Of a stretch of DNA of 64,000 nt, positions 18,140 to 25,832 are shown in pieces (position 1 is the first letter of the stretch; each line of letters starts with the position of its first letter). Made by a program: the position numbers and the translations under genes. Origin of the DNA: Lepidurus packardi (taxonomy: Eukaryota > Arthropoda > Branchiopoda > Notostraca > Triopsidae); the NCBI GenBank assembly GCA_023053545.1, contig JAKZAN010000054.1, forward strand, positions 1 through 64,000. The letters run 5' to 3'. Under the pieces are notes generated by a model. It was not told the origin of the DNA. It was given only the letters and a program-made list of their open reading frames with translations, and did no database searches.

Positions 18140-18352
18140 AAAAGGTAAATTCTAATTTTGGAAATTCCAAATTCCAAATTCCAGCCTTTGAGAAGGCAAA
18201 TCTCAAAAATGAAATTCCAAAAATGAAATTCCAAATTCCAGTTTTTGAGAAGGCAAATTCCAAAAATGAAATTCCAAAAATGAAATTCCAAAAATGAAAT
18301 TCCAAATTCCAGCTTTTGAGAAGGCAAATTCCAATTAAAATTCCAAATTCGA
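18140..18352. repeat. AT-rich AAATTCC / TTTGAGAAGGC nested repeat tract
   Basis: The tract is built of two mixed units: a 13-14 base unit GAAATTCCAAAAAT (with shorter AAATTCC forms) and TTTGAGAAGGCAAAT, which recurs three times, starting near 18187, 18244 and 18314. The spacing between the copies is about 57 and 70 bases, differing by one short unit. The apparent frames through it encode only Asn-Phe-Trp-Ile low-complexity strings and are not genes. It lies in the gap between tRNA-Gly and pepE (18128-18528). Confidence 0.9.
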
Positions 18353-18369
18353 TTGTATGTGGTTTCGCG

Positions 18370-18443
18370 TTAGGGATTGACGCGGAAATCCTTTTTGTAG
18401 CGCAGCGGAAAAAAGATTGTAGCAAAAGCCCGCTCGAACGCCC
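18370..18443 (+). repeat. Dispersed structured repeat, copy A
   Basis: Reads TTAGGGATTGACGCGG, then AATCCTTTTTG, a short loop, and GGAAAAAAGATTGTAGC, then AAAGCCCGCTC. It shares the order of motifs of the copies at 31.5, 35.2 and 46.1 kb: TAG-GATGG-like end, GCGG, ATCCTTTT, hairpin, AAAAGAT, AGC. CTTTTT pairs with AAAAAG. About 85 bases of unremarkable AT-rich DNA follow before the pepE stop. Confidence 0.65.
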
Positions 18444-18528
18444 AAAGACTGAAATTCGAATTTTTGTTACGCGCCAAAAACTGGTGAAAACACCAATTTG
18501 TTAAAATATAAATTCCAAATCGGTTAAT

Positions 18529-19230
18529 TTAGAATTGCAGGATTGTTCCGGTTTCGATTTCGGTTGACTGCGATCCGTTTTGGAATAGTCGGGCTGTTAA
18601 CCTGCCTTTCAGTTTGATTGTGTTGTTGTTTACGTCGAGCCAGCTGCCTTCGCGCAAGCCAAGGACCGGTAGCGAATTGAATGCGTGGAATTCTTGGATT
18701 CTGGTTTCGCGGGTTTCGCCCATGTGCTTCGAATTTGGGTCTGGATCGAGGTAGTGCGGATTGAGATTGAACGGAATGAGGCCAAGCGTGTCGAATGATG
18801 GCGGGTAGGCAATTGGCATGTCGTTTGTGGTTTGCATGGAAACGCCAGTCACGTTGCTGCCTGCGCTGCATCCCAGATATGGCGTGCCTTTTTGCACAGC
18901 AGATTTGAGGGTGGGTATCAAGTCGTGTTGGTATAATTCGTTAACCAAAACGAAGGTGTTGCCGCCTCCAATGAAGATTCCTTCGGCAGATTCGATTGCT
19001 GTTTTTGGATTTTCGTATTCGTGTATGCCAACCACATTGATGTTGATGTTTTGAAAAGCGCCCGCTACTTTTGCGGTATAGTCTTTGTGAGAAATGCCAC
19101 CGGGACGTGCATAAGGTATGAATAGAATGGTTTTGCAAGTTGCAAAAAGCCTTGTGAGCTCAGGCAAAAGGTATTCCAAATAGGTGCCGCCGTGCAGTGT
19201 TGAGGTGCTGGCAATAATCATTTTTTTCAT
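18529..19230 (-). CDS. pepE: Dipeptidase E (alpha-aspartyl dipeptidase)
   Basis: A serine peptidase of family S51 that cleaves dipeptides with N-terminal aspartate. From ATG 19230 the protein has about 233 residues, the family size, and starts MKKMIIASTSTLHGGTYL. The nucleophile is S122 in LGCSAGSN; H159 in NPHYLDP is the likely triad histidine, in line with Ser120/His157 of the Salmonella enzyme. The longer frame from 19284 would begin upstream of a promoter-like TACTTTTA (near 19249-19256), so I prefer 19230. Confidence 0.92.
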   Translation of the reverse strand: MKKMIIASTSTLHGGTYLEYLLPELTRLFATCKTILFIPYARPGGISHKDYTAKVAGAFQNININVVGIHEYENPKTAIESAEGIFIGGGNTFVLVNELYQHDLIPTLKSAVQKGTPYLGCSAGSNVTGVSMQTTNDMPIAYPPSFDTLGLIPFNLNPHYLDPDPNSKHMGETRETRIQEFHAFNSLPVLGLREGSWLDVNNNTIKLKGRLTARLFQNGSQSTEIETGTILQF

Positions 19231-19340
19231 GTGTTCTATTAAAAGAGTAAAAGTAGGTTTTTCCACGTAAAGTATTCTTAACAAAAAATTATATGGTGGT
19301 AGTATTTGAATATAGATTGGTTGAGATACATTTACGCCCT

Positions 19341-20090
19341 ATGGCAAAAATTCTAATTTTGGTGGCAACCGCGGTTTGTTTTTTGGGCAGTTTCAGTGCG
19401 GTGGGGCAGCGAGTTGGCCAAAAATTGGTGCATGGAAAAGTTATTTGTGAGCTTGCAGATTTAGAGGATATTTATGTTATCAATCTTAAAACGGAAGTGG
19501 GCACGACAACGAAAATTGGCGGTTACTTTAGTATAAATGCGGCGGCTGGCGATAGTTTGATGTTTTCTGCCGTTCATATTAGAGGAAAGCGTGTTTTGGT
19601 TGCGGCTTCCGATTTAGAAAAAGAACTGATGTTTGTTGCGCTCCAACCGATGGTGAACCAGTTGCGTGAGGTTAAGGTTGGCAATAGCAGTATTAATGCA
19701 ATATCGCTTGGTATTGTTTCGCCGGATATAAAAACATATACGCCTTCAGAACGGCGGTTGCGAACTGCTAGTGCCAGCATTGGTGTTATGGGTTTGGATC
19801 CGCTTATTAACGCAATTACGGGGCGTACTGCGATGCTTAAAAGAGAACGTGATAATGAGCGGAAAGAGTTTGCGATGGTCCGATTGGACGGCATGTTTGA
19901 TGAAGAATATTTTGTGAATAATTTGAAGATTCCGAAAGATGAAATTAAGGGTTTCTATTATTTCGCGGTAGAAGACAAACGATTTGTGCAGGCGTTGTCT
20001 GGAAAGAATCGTGCTATGGCTGCCTTTGTTTTATCTGATCTTGCAGGTCAATACAAAACAATCTTAAAAAGTGAATCTGCGGTAAGATAA
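19341..20090 (+). CDS. Exported protein with carboxypeptidase-like regulatory domain
   Basis: A 249-residue exported protein of unknown function, starting at MAKILILVATAVCFLG (signal peptide ending near AVGQ). It is followed by a segment resembling the carboxypeptidase D regulatory-like fold: VHGKVICELADLEDIYVIN, TEVGTTTKIGGYFSINAAAGDSLMFS. That fold normally precedes TonB-dependent receptors, but no receptor is attached here. The remainder is alpha-rich. The longer frame begins at 19293, but the added 16 residues lack signal-peptide character. It is followed by a DUF6702 protein gene. Confidence 0.75.
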   Translation: MAKILILVATAVCFLGSFSAVGQRVGQKLVHGKVICELADLEDIYVINLKTEVGTTTKIGGYFSINAAAGDSLMFSAVHIRGKRVLVAASDLEKELMFVALQPMVNQLREVKVGNSSINAISLGIVSPDIKTYTPSERRLRTASASIGVMGLDPLINAITGRTAMLKRERDNERKEFAMVRLDGMFDEEYFVNNLKIPKDEIKGFYYFAVEDKRFVQALSGKNRAMAAFVLSDLAGQYKTILKSESAVR

Positions 20091-20135
20091 TTTACTTTTT
20101 TGCAAAATCGTACGTTAATTAACGGTTCTTCTTGC

Positions 20136-20143
20136 TATGTTTG
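20136..20143 (+). promoter_or_regulatory. -7 promoter box TATGTTTG upstream of the DUF6702 gene
   Basis: TATGTTTG matches TAnnTTTG and lies 42 bases before the ATG at 20185, so the operon with the M1 peptidase probably starts here. Confidence 0.55.
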
Positions 20144-20184
20144 CAGCAAATTAGAAAATACTAAATCTGTAAGAAATTTCCTTT

Positions 20185-20694
20185 ATGAAAAAGATTTGCA
20201 TTATTGTTTCCTTGTTTTTTCTTTTTGTGTCAGTCAGCGCCTTTTCCGCACATAAATTTTATGTTGGCATTTACCAAATTAAATATGCGCCAGAAAAAAA
20301 GATGTTGCAAATCACGGCTAGGCTGTTTGTTGACGATTTGAATTCGATTCTGAAAAAGAAATATAATGTTTCTGCGCATTTGGGTGATAAAACAGCATCT
20401 GAAGAGGATTTGGTATTATTAAAGAAATATTTTTCAGAGCAATTTGCGCTAAAAGTTGACGGAAAGGATCGTGCAATAAATTTTTTGAGCACCGAAGACG
20501 ACAATAATATTTTAATTTGCTACTTAAGCATCAAGGACGTTGCGAAGATTAATACGCTTGAAATAAAAAATAAAATTTTGTTTGACCTTGTAACAGAACA
20601 GCAAAACATCATACAAACCTTTATATATGGCAAAAAGGAAACTTTGCTTTTGACACCTGGCACGCCAAGTGGTAAACTGGATTGCAGACCTTAA
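20185..20694 (+). CDS. DUF6702 family exported protein
   Basis: A 169-residue protein with a signal peptide (MKKICIIVSLFFLFVSVSAF, cleavage after SAFSA) and a small beta-rich domain. Conserved features are AHKFYVGIYQIKYAPEKKMLQITARLF, DDLN (about 52) and a second segment ILICYLSIKDV. I recognise this as the DUF6702 family, which in flavobacteria commonly precedes an M1 metallopeptidase, as here (42 bp upstream). Function unknown. Confidence 0.82.
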   Translation: MKKICIIVSLFFLFVSVSAFSAHKFYVGIYQIKYAPEKKMLQITARLFVDDLNSILKKKYNVSAHLGDKTASEEDLVLLKKYFSEQFALKVDGKDRAINFLSTEDDNNILICYLSIKDVAKINTLEIKNKILFDLVTEQQNIIQTFIYGKKETLLLTPGTPSGKLDCRP

Positions 20695-20736
20695 TATATT
20701 TTGTTTATATTTACCAACTAGTTCATAACCAAACCG

Positions 20737-22974
20737 ATGAAAAGAATTAAAATTTTAGCTATTGCCTTAGTGTCTGCTGCTGGTTTTGCACAAGACGCAC
20801 CAAAAGTGAAAGAAGGCGGTCATAATGATGTCAATAAATTCCGTCAGATGTATGATTTGATGGCGACTCCCAATTTGTATCGTACCGCATCTGGAGCCCC
20901 AGGCCCAGGATATTATCAGCAGCAAGCTGACTATAAAATGGATATTGAATTGGATGATAAGAACACGAAAATTTACGGTTCAGAAACGATTACCTATACA
21001 AACAACGCAAAAGAATCTTTAGAATATTTGTGGTTGCAGTTGGATCAAAACCAGCAAGCTCGCACGTCTAAGTCGCCGCTAGTGGAGAACACGACGGCTG
21101 ATCCTGCGATTAGTGCAGCTGGATTTTCTAAGAAATACATGCAGCCAAAATTTGATGGTGGTTTCAAAATTGAATACGTGAAGGATGCAAAGGGAAATCC
21201 GCTTTCGTATACTATTAACGAAACGATGATGCGGATTAACTTGCAACAACCATTGAAGCATGGCGAAAAATATACGTTTTCCATAAAATGGTGGTACAAC
21301 ATCAATAACTATATGTTGGATGGCGGTCGCTCTGGATACGAGCATTTCCCTGACGGCAACAACTTGTATGTCTTGGCGCAGTTTTATCCTAGAATGGCAG
21401 TATACAATGATGTTGAAGGATGGCAAAATATGCAATTTTGGGGTAGCGGAGAATTTGCGCTTCCTTTTGGAAATTATGAAGTGAACATTACGGTGCCAGC
21501 GGATCATTTTGTAGATGGAACTGGTGTGCTTCAAAATAGAAATGACGTCTATTCCGCTATACAAATGAAGCGGTATAATGAGGCCTTGAAGTCTTATGAC
21601 AAGCCAGTGATTATTGCTACTCAAGCGGAAGCAGAAGTAACAGAGCGTGGTTTTTCGACGCAAAAGAAGACTTGGAAGTTTAAAGCTGAAAACGTTCGCG
21701 ATTTCGGGATTTCTAGTTCTCGAAAGTTTATTTGCGATATGATGGCAGTTAAGTTAGGAGAGCGTGATGTTATGGCTGTTTCATTATATCCAAAAGAAGG
21801 TAATCCACTTTGGGAGCAATATTCAACCAGAATTGTGGCGCATACTTTAAAGAGCTATTCGAGCCATACTTTTGATTATCCTTATCCTAAGGCGATTTCA
21901 GTAAATGCACAAGATCAGGGCATGGAATATCCGATGATTTGCTGGAATTTTGGCCGCCCAGATGAAAAGGGAAATTATACTGATCGTACGAAATACGGGA
22001 TGTTGGGAGTTATTATTCATGAAGTTGGACATAACTTTTTCCCAATGATTGTGAACTCGGACGAGCGCCAGTGGACTTGGATGGATGAAGGATTAAATTC
22101 ATTTTTGGAATATTTAGCAGCGATTGAATGGGAGCCAACTTTCCCGGTTGATCGCGGACCAGCAAAAAACATTGTCCCATATATGAGCGGCGATCAAAAG
22201 TATTTGGAGCCAATTATGAGCAACTCAGAAAGTATTATTCAGTTTGGAAACAATGCATACGGCAAACCAGCTGCTGCCTTGAACATATTACGGGAAACCA
22301 TTATGGGTCGTGAATTGTTTGATTACGCTTTTAAAACATATGCAAATCGCTGGAAATTTAAGCACCCAACGCCAGAAGATTTCTTCCGAACCATGGAAGA
22401 TGCTTCAGCTGTCGATTTGGATTGGTTTTGGAGAGGATGGTTTTACTCGACTGACTTTACAGACATCGGGATTAAGGAAGTTAAACAATATTATGTGAGT
22501 GCAACTTCGCCAAAGAATGTTTCACAGCCTGTATCAGCTAGAAGAAAGCGCCCAGTTAATGGAGGTCCGATGGTGTATATGATTTCTGAAAATAGTACTG
22601 ATTTCGACAAATCGCTCAATAAGCCTTTCAATGTGAAAGACATCGCTGAGTTTGAAGATTTTATGAAAACGACTTTTACAGCAGAAGAACGCGCAACATT
22701 TAGTAATCCAAAATTCTTTTATCAAGTTACTTTCAATAAACCTGGCGGATTGGTAATGCCGATTATTGTTCAGTTGCGTTTTGAAGACGGTTCGTCAGAA
22801 ATCCAGAATTTCCCTGCGCAAATTTGGAGAAAAAATGATGCTGAAGTAACGCGGACTTTCGCGACAGAAAAGAAGGTAGTACAGATCGTTGTTGATCCGA
22901 AGCTTGAAACTGCAGATGTTGATACAAGCAATAACACTTGGCCTAAATCTGATGTTAAAAGTAAGTTCGATTAA
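20737..22974 (+). CDS. M1 family metallopeptidase
   Basis: A 745-residue exported zinc aminopeptidase-like protein. It has a short signal peptide (ending near AAGFAQ) and an N-terminal beta-saddle domain. The catalytic motif is HEVGH (H428, E429, H432), with the third zinc ligand E451 in WMDEGLNSF, 19 residues beyond H432 as in the gluzincin clan. The GxMEN exopeptidase motif appears as the divergent QGMEYP near 395-400, so N-terminal amine recognition may be altered. It follows DUF6702, probably in the same transcript. It likely digests peptides in the periplasm or outside the cell. Confidence 0.93.
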   Translation: MKRIKILAIALVSAAGFAQDAPKVKEGGHNDVNKFRQMYDLMATPNLYRTASGAPGPGYYQQQADYKMDIELDDKNTKIYGSETITYTNNAKESLEYLWLQLDQNQQARTSKSPLVENTTADPAISAAGFSKKYMQPKFDGGFKIEYVKDAKGNPLSYTINETMMRINLQQPLKHGEKYTFSIKWWYNINNYMLDGGRSGYEHFPDGNNLYVLAQFYPRMAVYNDVEGWQNMQFWGSGEFALPFGNYEVNITVPADHFVDGTGVLQNRNDVYSAIQMKRYNEALKSYDKPVIIATQAEAEVTERGFSTQKKTWKFKAENVRDFGISSSRKFICDMMAVKLGERDVMAVSLYPKEGNPLWEQYSTRIVAHTLKSYSSHTFDYPYPKAISVNAQDQGMEYPMICWNFGRPDEKGNYTDRTKYGMLGVIIHEVGHNFFPMIVNSDERQWTWMDEGLNSFLEYLAAIEWEPTFPVDRGPAKNIVPYMSGDQKYLEPIMSNSESIIQFGNNAYGKPAAALNILRETIMGRELFDYAFKTYANRWKFKHPTPEDFFRTMEDASAVDLDWFWRGWFYSTDFTDIGIKEVKQYYVSATSPKNVSQPVSARRKRPVNGGPMVYMISENSTDFDKSLNKPFNVKDIAEFEDFMKTTFTAEERATFSNPKFFYQVTFNKPGGLVMPIIVQLRFEDGSSEIQNFPAQIWRKNDAEVTRTFATEKKVVQIVVDPKLETADVDTSNNTWPKSDVKSKFD

Positions 22975-22994
22975 GCATGTAAAGGTGTTTAGGT

Positions 22995-23002
22995 GTACAT
23001 TT
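22995..23002 (+). promoter_or_regulatory. -7 promoter box TACATTTG before tatA-like gene
   Basis: TACATTTG matches TAnnTTTG, 20 bases before the ATG at 23023. Confidence 0.55.
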
Positions 23003-23022
23003 GTACTTTAAAGAGGTAAAGT

Positions 23023-23442
23023 ATGTTTGGTATCGGAGGCGGAGAATTTATCTTCATTATTTTGATTGTCTTGATGTTTTTTGGATCAGATAAGATTCCA
23101 GAAATGGCGCGTATGCTCGGAAAAGGCATGGCACAGCTCAAAAATGCAACAAACGACATTAAAAGTGAAATTCAGAAGGGTGTTGGCGACGTTGGTTTCG
23201 ACCCAAATTCTTTTTCTGGAGGCATCACGGATGAGATTAGAAAAGCAAAAGATGGCTTCACGAAAACACTTACACAATCCTTTGATGGTACGGGCTTACA
23301 AACCGAACTAGACCAAGTAAAAGAGCAATTTTCCGATTTAACAAATGTTGCAAACGGCAAGCAAGATCTGCCAACTGCTGCGGCAGAATCTGAAGCGACA
23401 CCACCCACCGAAATTGAAGGTCCAATCAAGCGCCAATCTTAA
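23023..23442 (+). CDS. Twin-arginine translocase subunit, TatA/TatB family
   Basis: A 139-residue protein with the TatA/B layout: an N-terminal membrane helix (GGGEFIFIILIVLMFFG), the conserved FG hinge (F20-G21), an amphipathic helix with SDKIPEMARMLGKGMAQLKNA, and a polar tail. The long tail (about 100 residues) is more like TatB than the 64-residue TatA encoded at 57.0-57.2 kb, and the start of the amphipathic helix fits both. It overlaps the following PAP2 gene by one base (TAATG). TatC is not in this window. Confidence 0.88.
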   Translation: MFGIGGGEFIFIILIVLMFFGSDKIPEMARMLGKGMAQLKNATNDIKSEIQKGVGDVGFDPNSFSGGITDEIRKAKDGFTKTLTQSFDGTGLQTELDQVKEQFSDLTNVANGKQDLPTAAAESEATPPTEIEGPIKRQS

Positions 23443-24038
23443 TGACAGAGCAGATTTTAAAATTAGATAGGGAATTATTTTTGTTTTTAAATGGCTTAGG
23501 TTCGGATGCTTACGATGGCTTATGGCTATTGATTACCAAGCAAATTAGCTGGATTCCTGTTTTTATTTTAATTTTATATTTAATCCACAAACATCTGGGC
23601 TGGAAGCATGCAATTTTGATTGGTGTAACAATTGCTTTGTTGCTTACTTTTACGGATCAAACTACAAATTTAATTAAGAATTTTTTTCATCGAACAAGAC
23701 CGGTAAACAATCCAAACTTTGCTAGTTTAATGCGTGTTGTTCAAATCAGGAATTCGTTTAGTTTTTTCTCGGGACATGCTTCAAATTCGATGGCGGCAGC
23801 AATATTTTTATTTTTGACTTTGAAGCCATACGTTAAAAATATGCTTTTCATTTTTATATGGCCATTGGTATTTGCTTATAGCAGAATCTATCTGGGTTTG
23901 CACTATCCGCTTGATATTATGTGCGGCTATTTATACGGCATTATTACAGGAATTTTGTTTTATCAATTGTATACAATAGCGCGAAACAAACTTTTCCCCA
24001 AAGAAAGTGCTTTATTAGATAACCCGAGTGACATTTAA
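23442..24038 (+). CDS. PAP2 family phosphatase (membrane lipid phosphatase type)
   Basis: A 198-residue integral membrane protein with several helices and the complete PAP2 signature: K79xxxxxxRP (KNFFHRTRP, 79-87), S110-G-H112 (FSGHA) and S147-R148 with H154 and D158 (SRIYLGLHYPLD). The catalytic histidines are H112 and H154. Relatives act on undecaprenyl pyrophosphate, phosphatidate or lipid A phosphates; the substrate here is not deducible. It is coupled to the TatA/B gene. Its 3' end overlaps that of the convergent O-methyltransferase by 24 bp. Confidence 0.92.
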   Translation: MTEQILKLDRELFLFLNGLGSDAYDGLWLLITKQISWIPVFILILYLIHKHLGWKHAILIGVTIALLLTFTDQTTNLIKNFFHRTRPVNNPNFASLMRVVQIRNSFSFFSGHASNSMAAAIFLFLTLKPYVKNMLFIFIWPLVFAYSRIYLGLHYPLDIMCGYLYGIITGILFYQLYTIARNKLFPKESALLDNPSDI

Positions 24039-24656
24039 GCCGTCGCGTATCGGGAAAAGTACGGTTTCAACACGAGGGTCATTTTTAATTTTCGAATTGT
24101 ATTCTTGAAGTATTTTGGTACTAATATCTGATGGTTTTGCCTCTTCCAAGACCTTTCCGCTCCACAATACATTATCCGATAAAATAATGCCGCCTTTTTT
24201 CATTCTTGGAACAATCAACTCAAAATAATTTAAGTAGTTTTCTTTGTCAGCATCGATAAAAACCAAATCGAACGTTTTGTCTAGCGTCGGAATTATATCC
24301 AATCCGCTGCCCAAATGCTGCACGATTTTCGATCCAAATTCTGATCTATCAAAATATTTCCGCTGAAAATCGACAAGCTCTTCGTTGACATCAACGGTAT
24401 GTAATTCGCCATTGGCCTGTAATCCTTCGCACAAACAAAGTGCAGAATATCCAGTATAGGTGCCAAGTTCCAGAATATACTTTGGCTGAATAAGCTTTGA
24501 TAACATACTCAAAACACGTCCTTGAAAATGGCCACTCAGCATTCTTGGCTGCAATATTTTCTGATGTGTTTCTCGGTTTAATTCGGCCAATAATGCAGGT
24601 TCGTTTTGCGAATGTTGTTCGATATAACCTTCAAGTTCAGGTGAAATAAAGTGCAT
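24015..24656 (-). CDS. O-methyltransferase (class I SAM-dependent, COMT-like)
   Basis: A 213-residue Mg2+-dependent O-methyltransferase of the Methyltransf_3 family. It has SAM motif LELGTYTGYSALCL (about 61-74), acidic loop TVDVNEE (about 86-92), FDLVFIDADKENY (about 129-141, metal-binding aspartate) and ILSDNVLWSGKV (about 156-167). Family members methylate catechol-like hydroxyls; the substrate here is unknown. It has a promoter box at 24681-24688 (TACCTTTG on the minus strand) and its own monocistronic unit. Confidence 0.9.
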   Translation of the reverse strand: MHFISPELEGYIEQHSQNEPALLAELNRETHQKILQPRMLSGHFQGRVLSMLSKLIQPKYILELGTYTGYSALCLCEGLQANGELHTVDVNEELVDFQRKYFDRSEFGSKIVQHLGSGLDIIPTLDKTFDLVFIDADKENYLNYFELIVPRMKKGGIILSDNVLWSGKVLEEAKPSDISTKILQEYNSKIKNDPRVETVLFPIRDGLNVTRVI

Positions 24657-24680
24657 GGTATCATTTTTTAGATGTCATGA

Positions 24681-24688
24681 CAAAGGTA
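24681..24688 (-). promoter_or_regulatory. -7 promoter box of the O-methyltransferase gene (TACCTTTG on minus strand)
   Basis: Plus-strand CAAAGGTA reads TACCTTTG, about 25 bases upstream of the ATG at 24656. Confidence 0.55.
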
Positions 24689-24735
24689 ATTTTTCAAATC
24701 TAATCACCAAAGCAGTTAGTGTGCCGAATTTGACT

Positions 24736-24743
24736 TAAATTTG
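24736..24743 (+). promoter_or_regulatory. -7 promoter box of rlmN (TAAATTTG), near-leaderless
   Basis: TAAATTTG ends 5 bases before the rlmN ATG at 24749, so the message would begin at or next to the start codon. Confidence 0.6.
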
Positions 24744-24748
24744 CAGTC

Positions 24749-25789
24749 ATGGATATTATCAAAAAAGACATTCGATCGCTCACAAAGGAACAACTTCGAG
24801 AGTTTTTTGTTGCCAACGGCGACAAGGCTTTTAGGGGCAATCAGGTTTATGAGTGGTTGTGGTCCAAGGGCGCGCATTCTTTTGCAGATATGACAAATGT
24901 TGGAAAACCCACGAGGCAGATGCTAGAAAGCAACTTTGTGATTAATCACATTAATGTTGATCAAATGCAGCGCAGTAGTGATGGGACAGTAAAGAACGCA
25001 GTTCGTTTGCACGATGGTTTAGTGGTTGAAAGTGTTTTGATTCCAACCAAAACCAGGACAACAGCATGTGTTTCGAGCCAAGTAGGTTGTAGTTTGGATT
25101 GCAATTTTTGTGCAACAGCGCAGCTCAAACGAATGCGAAATCTTAATCCTGATGAAATTTATGATCAGGTTATTGCAATTGATAAGGAAAGCCGAACTTA
25201 CCATAACCGTCCGCTTTCAAATATCGTTTTTATGGGTATGGGCGAACCTTTAATGAACTACAACAATGTTTTAAAGGCCATTGAAATGATTACTTCTAAC
25301 GAAGGTTTGGGAATGTCCCCAAAACGAATTACGGTTTCAACTTCAGGCGTCCCAAAAATGATTAAGAAACTGGCAGATGATGAAGTAAAATTTAAATTGG
25401 CTGTTTCGCTTCATTCAGCAATAGATGAAATTAGATCGGGTATAATGCCTTTTAGCAAAAATTTCCCGCTGGCAGATTTGCGTGAATCGCTCGAGTATTG
25501 GTATGCCAAGACAAAGAGCAGAATCACTTATGAATATGTTGTTTGGAAAGACATTAACGACAACAAAGAGTCGATTGAAGCGCTAGTGAAATTTTGCAAA
25601 TATGTACCAAGTAAGGTTAATTTAATTGAATACAATCCAATCGATGATGGCCAATTTCAGCAGGCTTCAGAAGAGGCTACAAATGCCTATATCAAAGCGC
25701 TTGAAGCAAATGATATTGTCGTGAAAGTGCGAAGAAGTCGCGGAAAAGACATTGATGCAGCATGCGGCCAATTGGCCAATAAGTCATAA
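24749..25789 (+). CDS. rlmN: 23S rRNA (adenine2503-C2)-methyltransferase RlmN
   Basis: Radical SAM enzyme that methylates C2 of A2503 in 23S rRNA and A37 of several tRNAs. The 346-residue protein has the N-terminal helix-hairpin-like domain and the [4Fe-4S] cysteine motif C114-x3-C118-x2-C121 (GCSLDCNFC). GMGEPLMNY follows near 166-174, and the methyl-carrying C-terminal cysteine is C339 (DAACGQLANKS). It has its own promoter and a strong terminator just after the stop. Confidence 0.96.
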   Translation: MDIIKKDIRSLTKEQLREFFVANGDKAFRGNQVYEWLWSKGAHSFADMTNVGKPTRQMLESNFVINHINVDQMQRSSDGTVKNAVRLHDGLVVESVLIPTKTRTTACVSSQVGCSLDCNFCATAQLKRMRNLNPDEIYDQVIAIDKESRTYHNRPLSNIVFMGMGEPLMNYNNVLKAIEMITSNEGLGMSPKRITVSTSGVPKMIKKLADDEVKFKLAVSLHSAIDEIRSGIMPFSKNFPLADLRESLEYWYAKTKSRITYEYVVWKDINDNKESIEALVKFCKYVPSKVNLIEYNPIDDGQFQQASEEATNAYIKALEANDIVVKVRRSRGKDIDAACGQLANKS

Positions 25790-25790
25790 A

Positions 25791-25818
25791 AAAAAGCCGC
25801 TCAATGAGCGGCTTTTTT
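25791..25818. terminator. Bidirectional terminator between rlmN and the 25.8 kb lipoprotein gene
   Basis: Perfect stem AAAAAGCCGCTC / GAGCGGCTTTTT with a 3-base loop, starting 2 bases after the rlmN stop, with T-runs on both strands. Confidence 0.88.
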
Positions 25819-25832
25819 ACTGATGTAAAAAA

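Noticed and set aside
18140..18352. Possible CRISPR array
   Set aside because: The repeats are short, nested and not separated by unique spacers of constant length, and no cas genes are near.
18102..18425. 107-codon minus-strand open frame over the repeat tract
   Set aside because: Its protein is a low-complexity product of the AAATTCC repeats with no start context or homology I can recognise.
18021..18528. Integration site of a mobile element at tRNA-Gly
   Set aside because: No integrase, no duplicated tRNA 3' end and no foreign-looking genes follow; likewise at tRNA-Arg (54664-54737).
21079..21663. 194-codon minus-strand open frame inside the M1 peptidase gene
   Set aside because: It runs antisense to a conserved gene with intact catalytic motifs and has no recognisable product; treated as a shadow. 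The same holds for the long minus-strand frames in ftsA (51095-51649) and ftsW (46466-46954).
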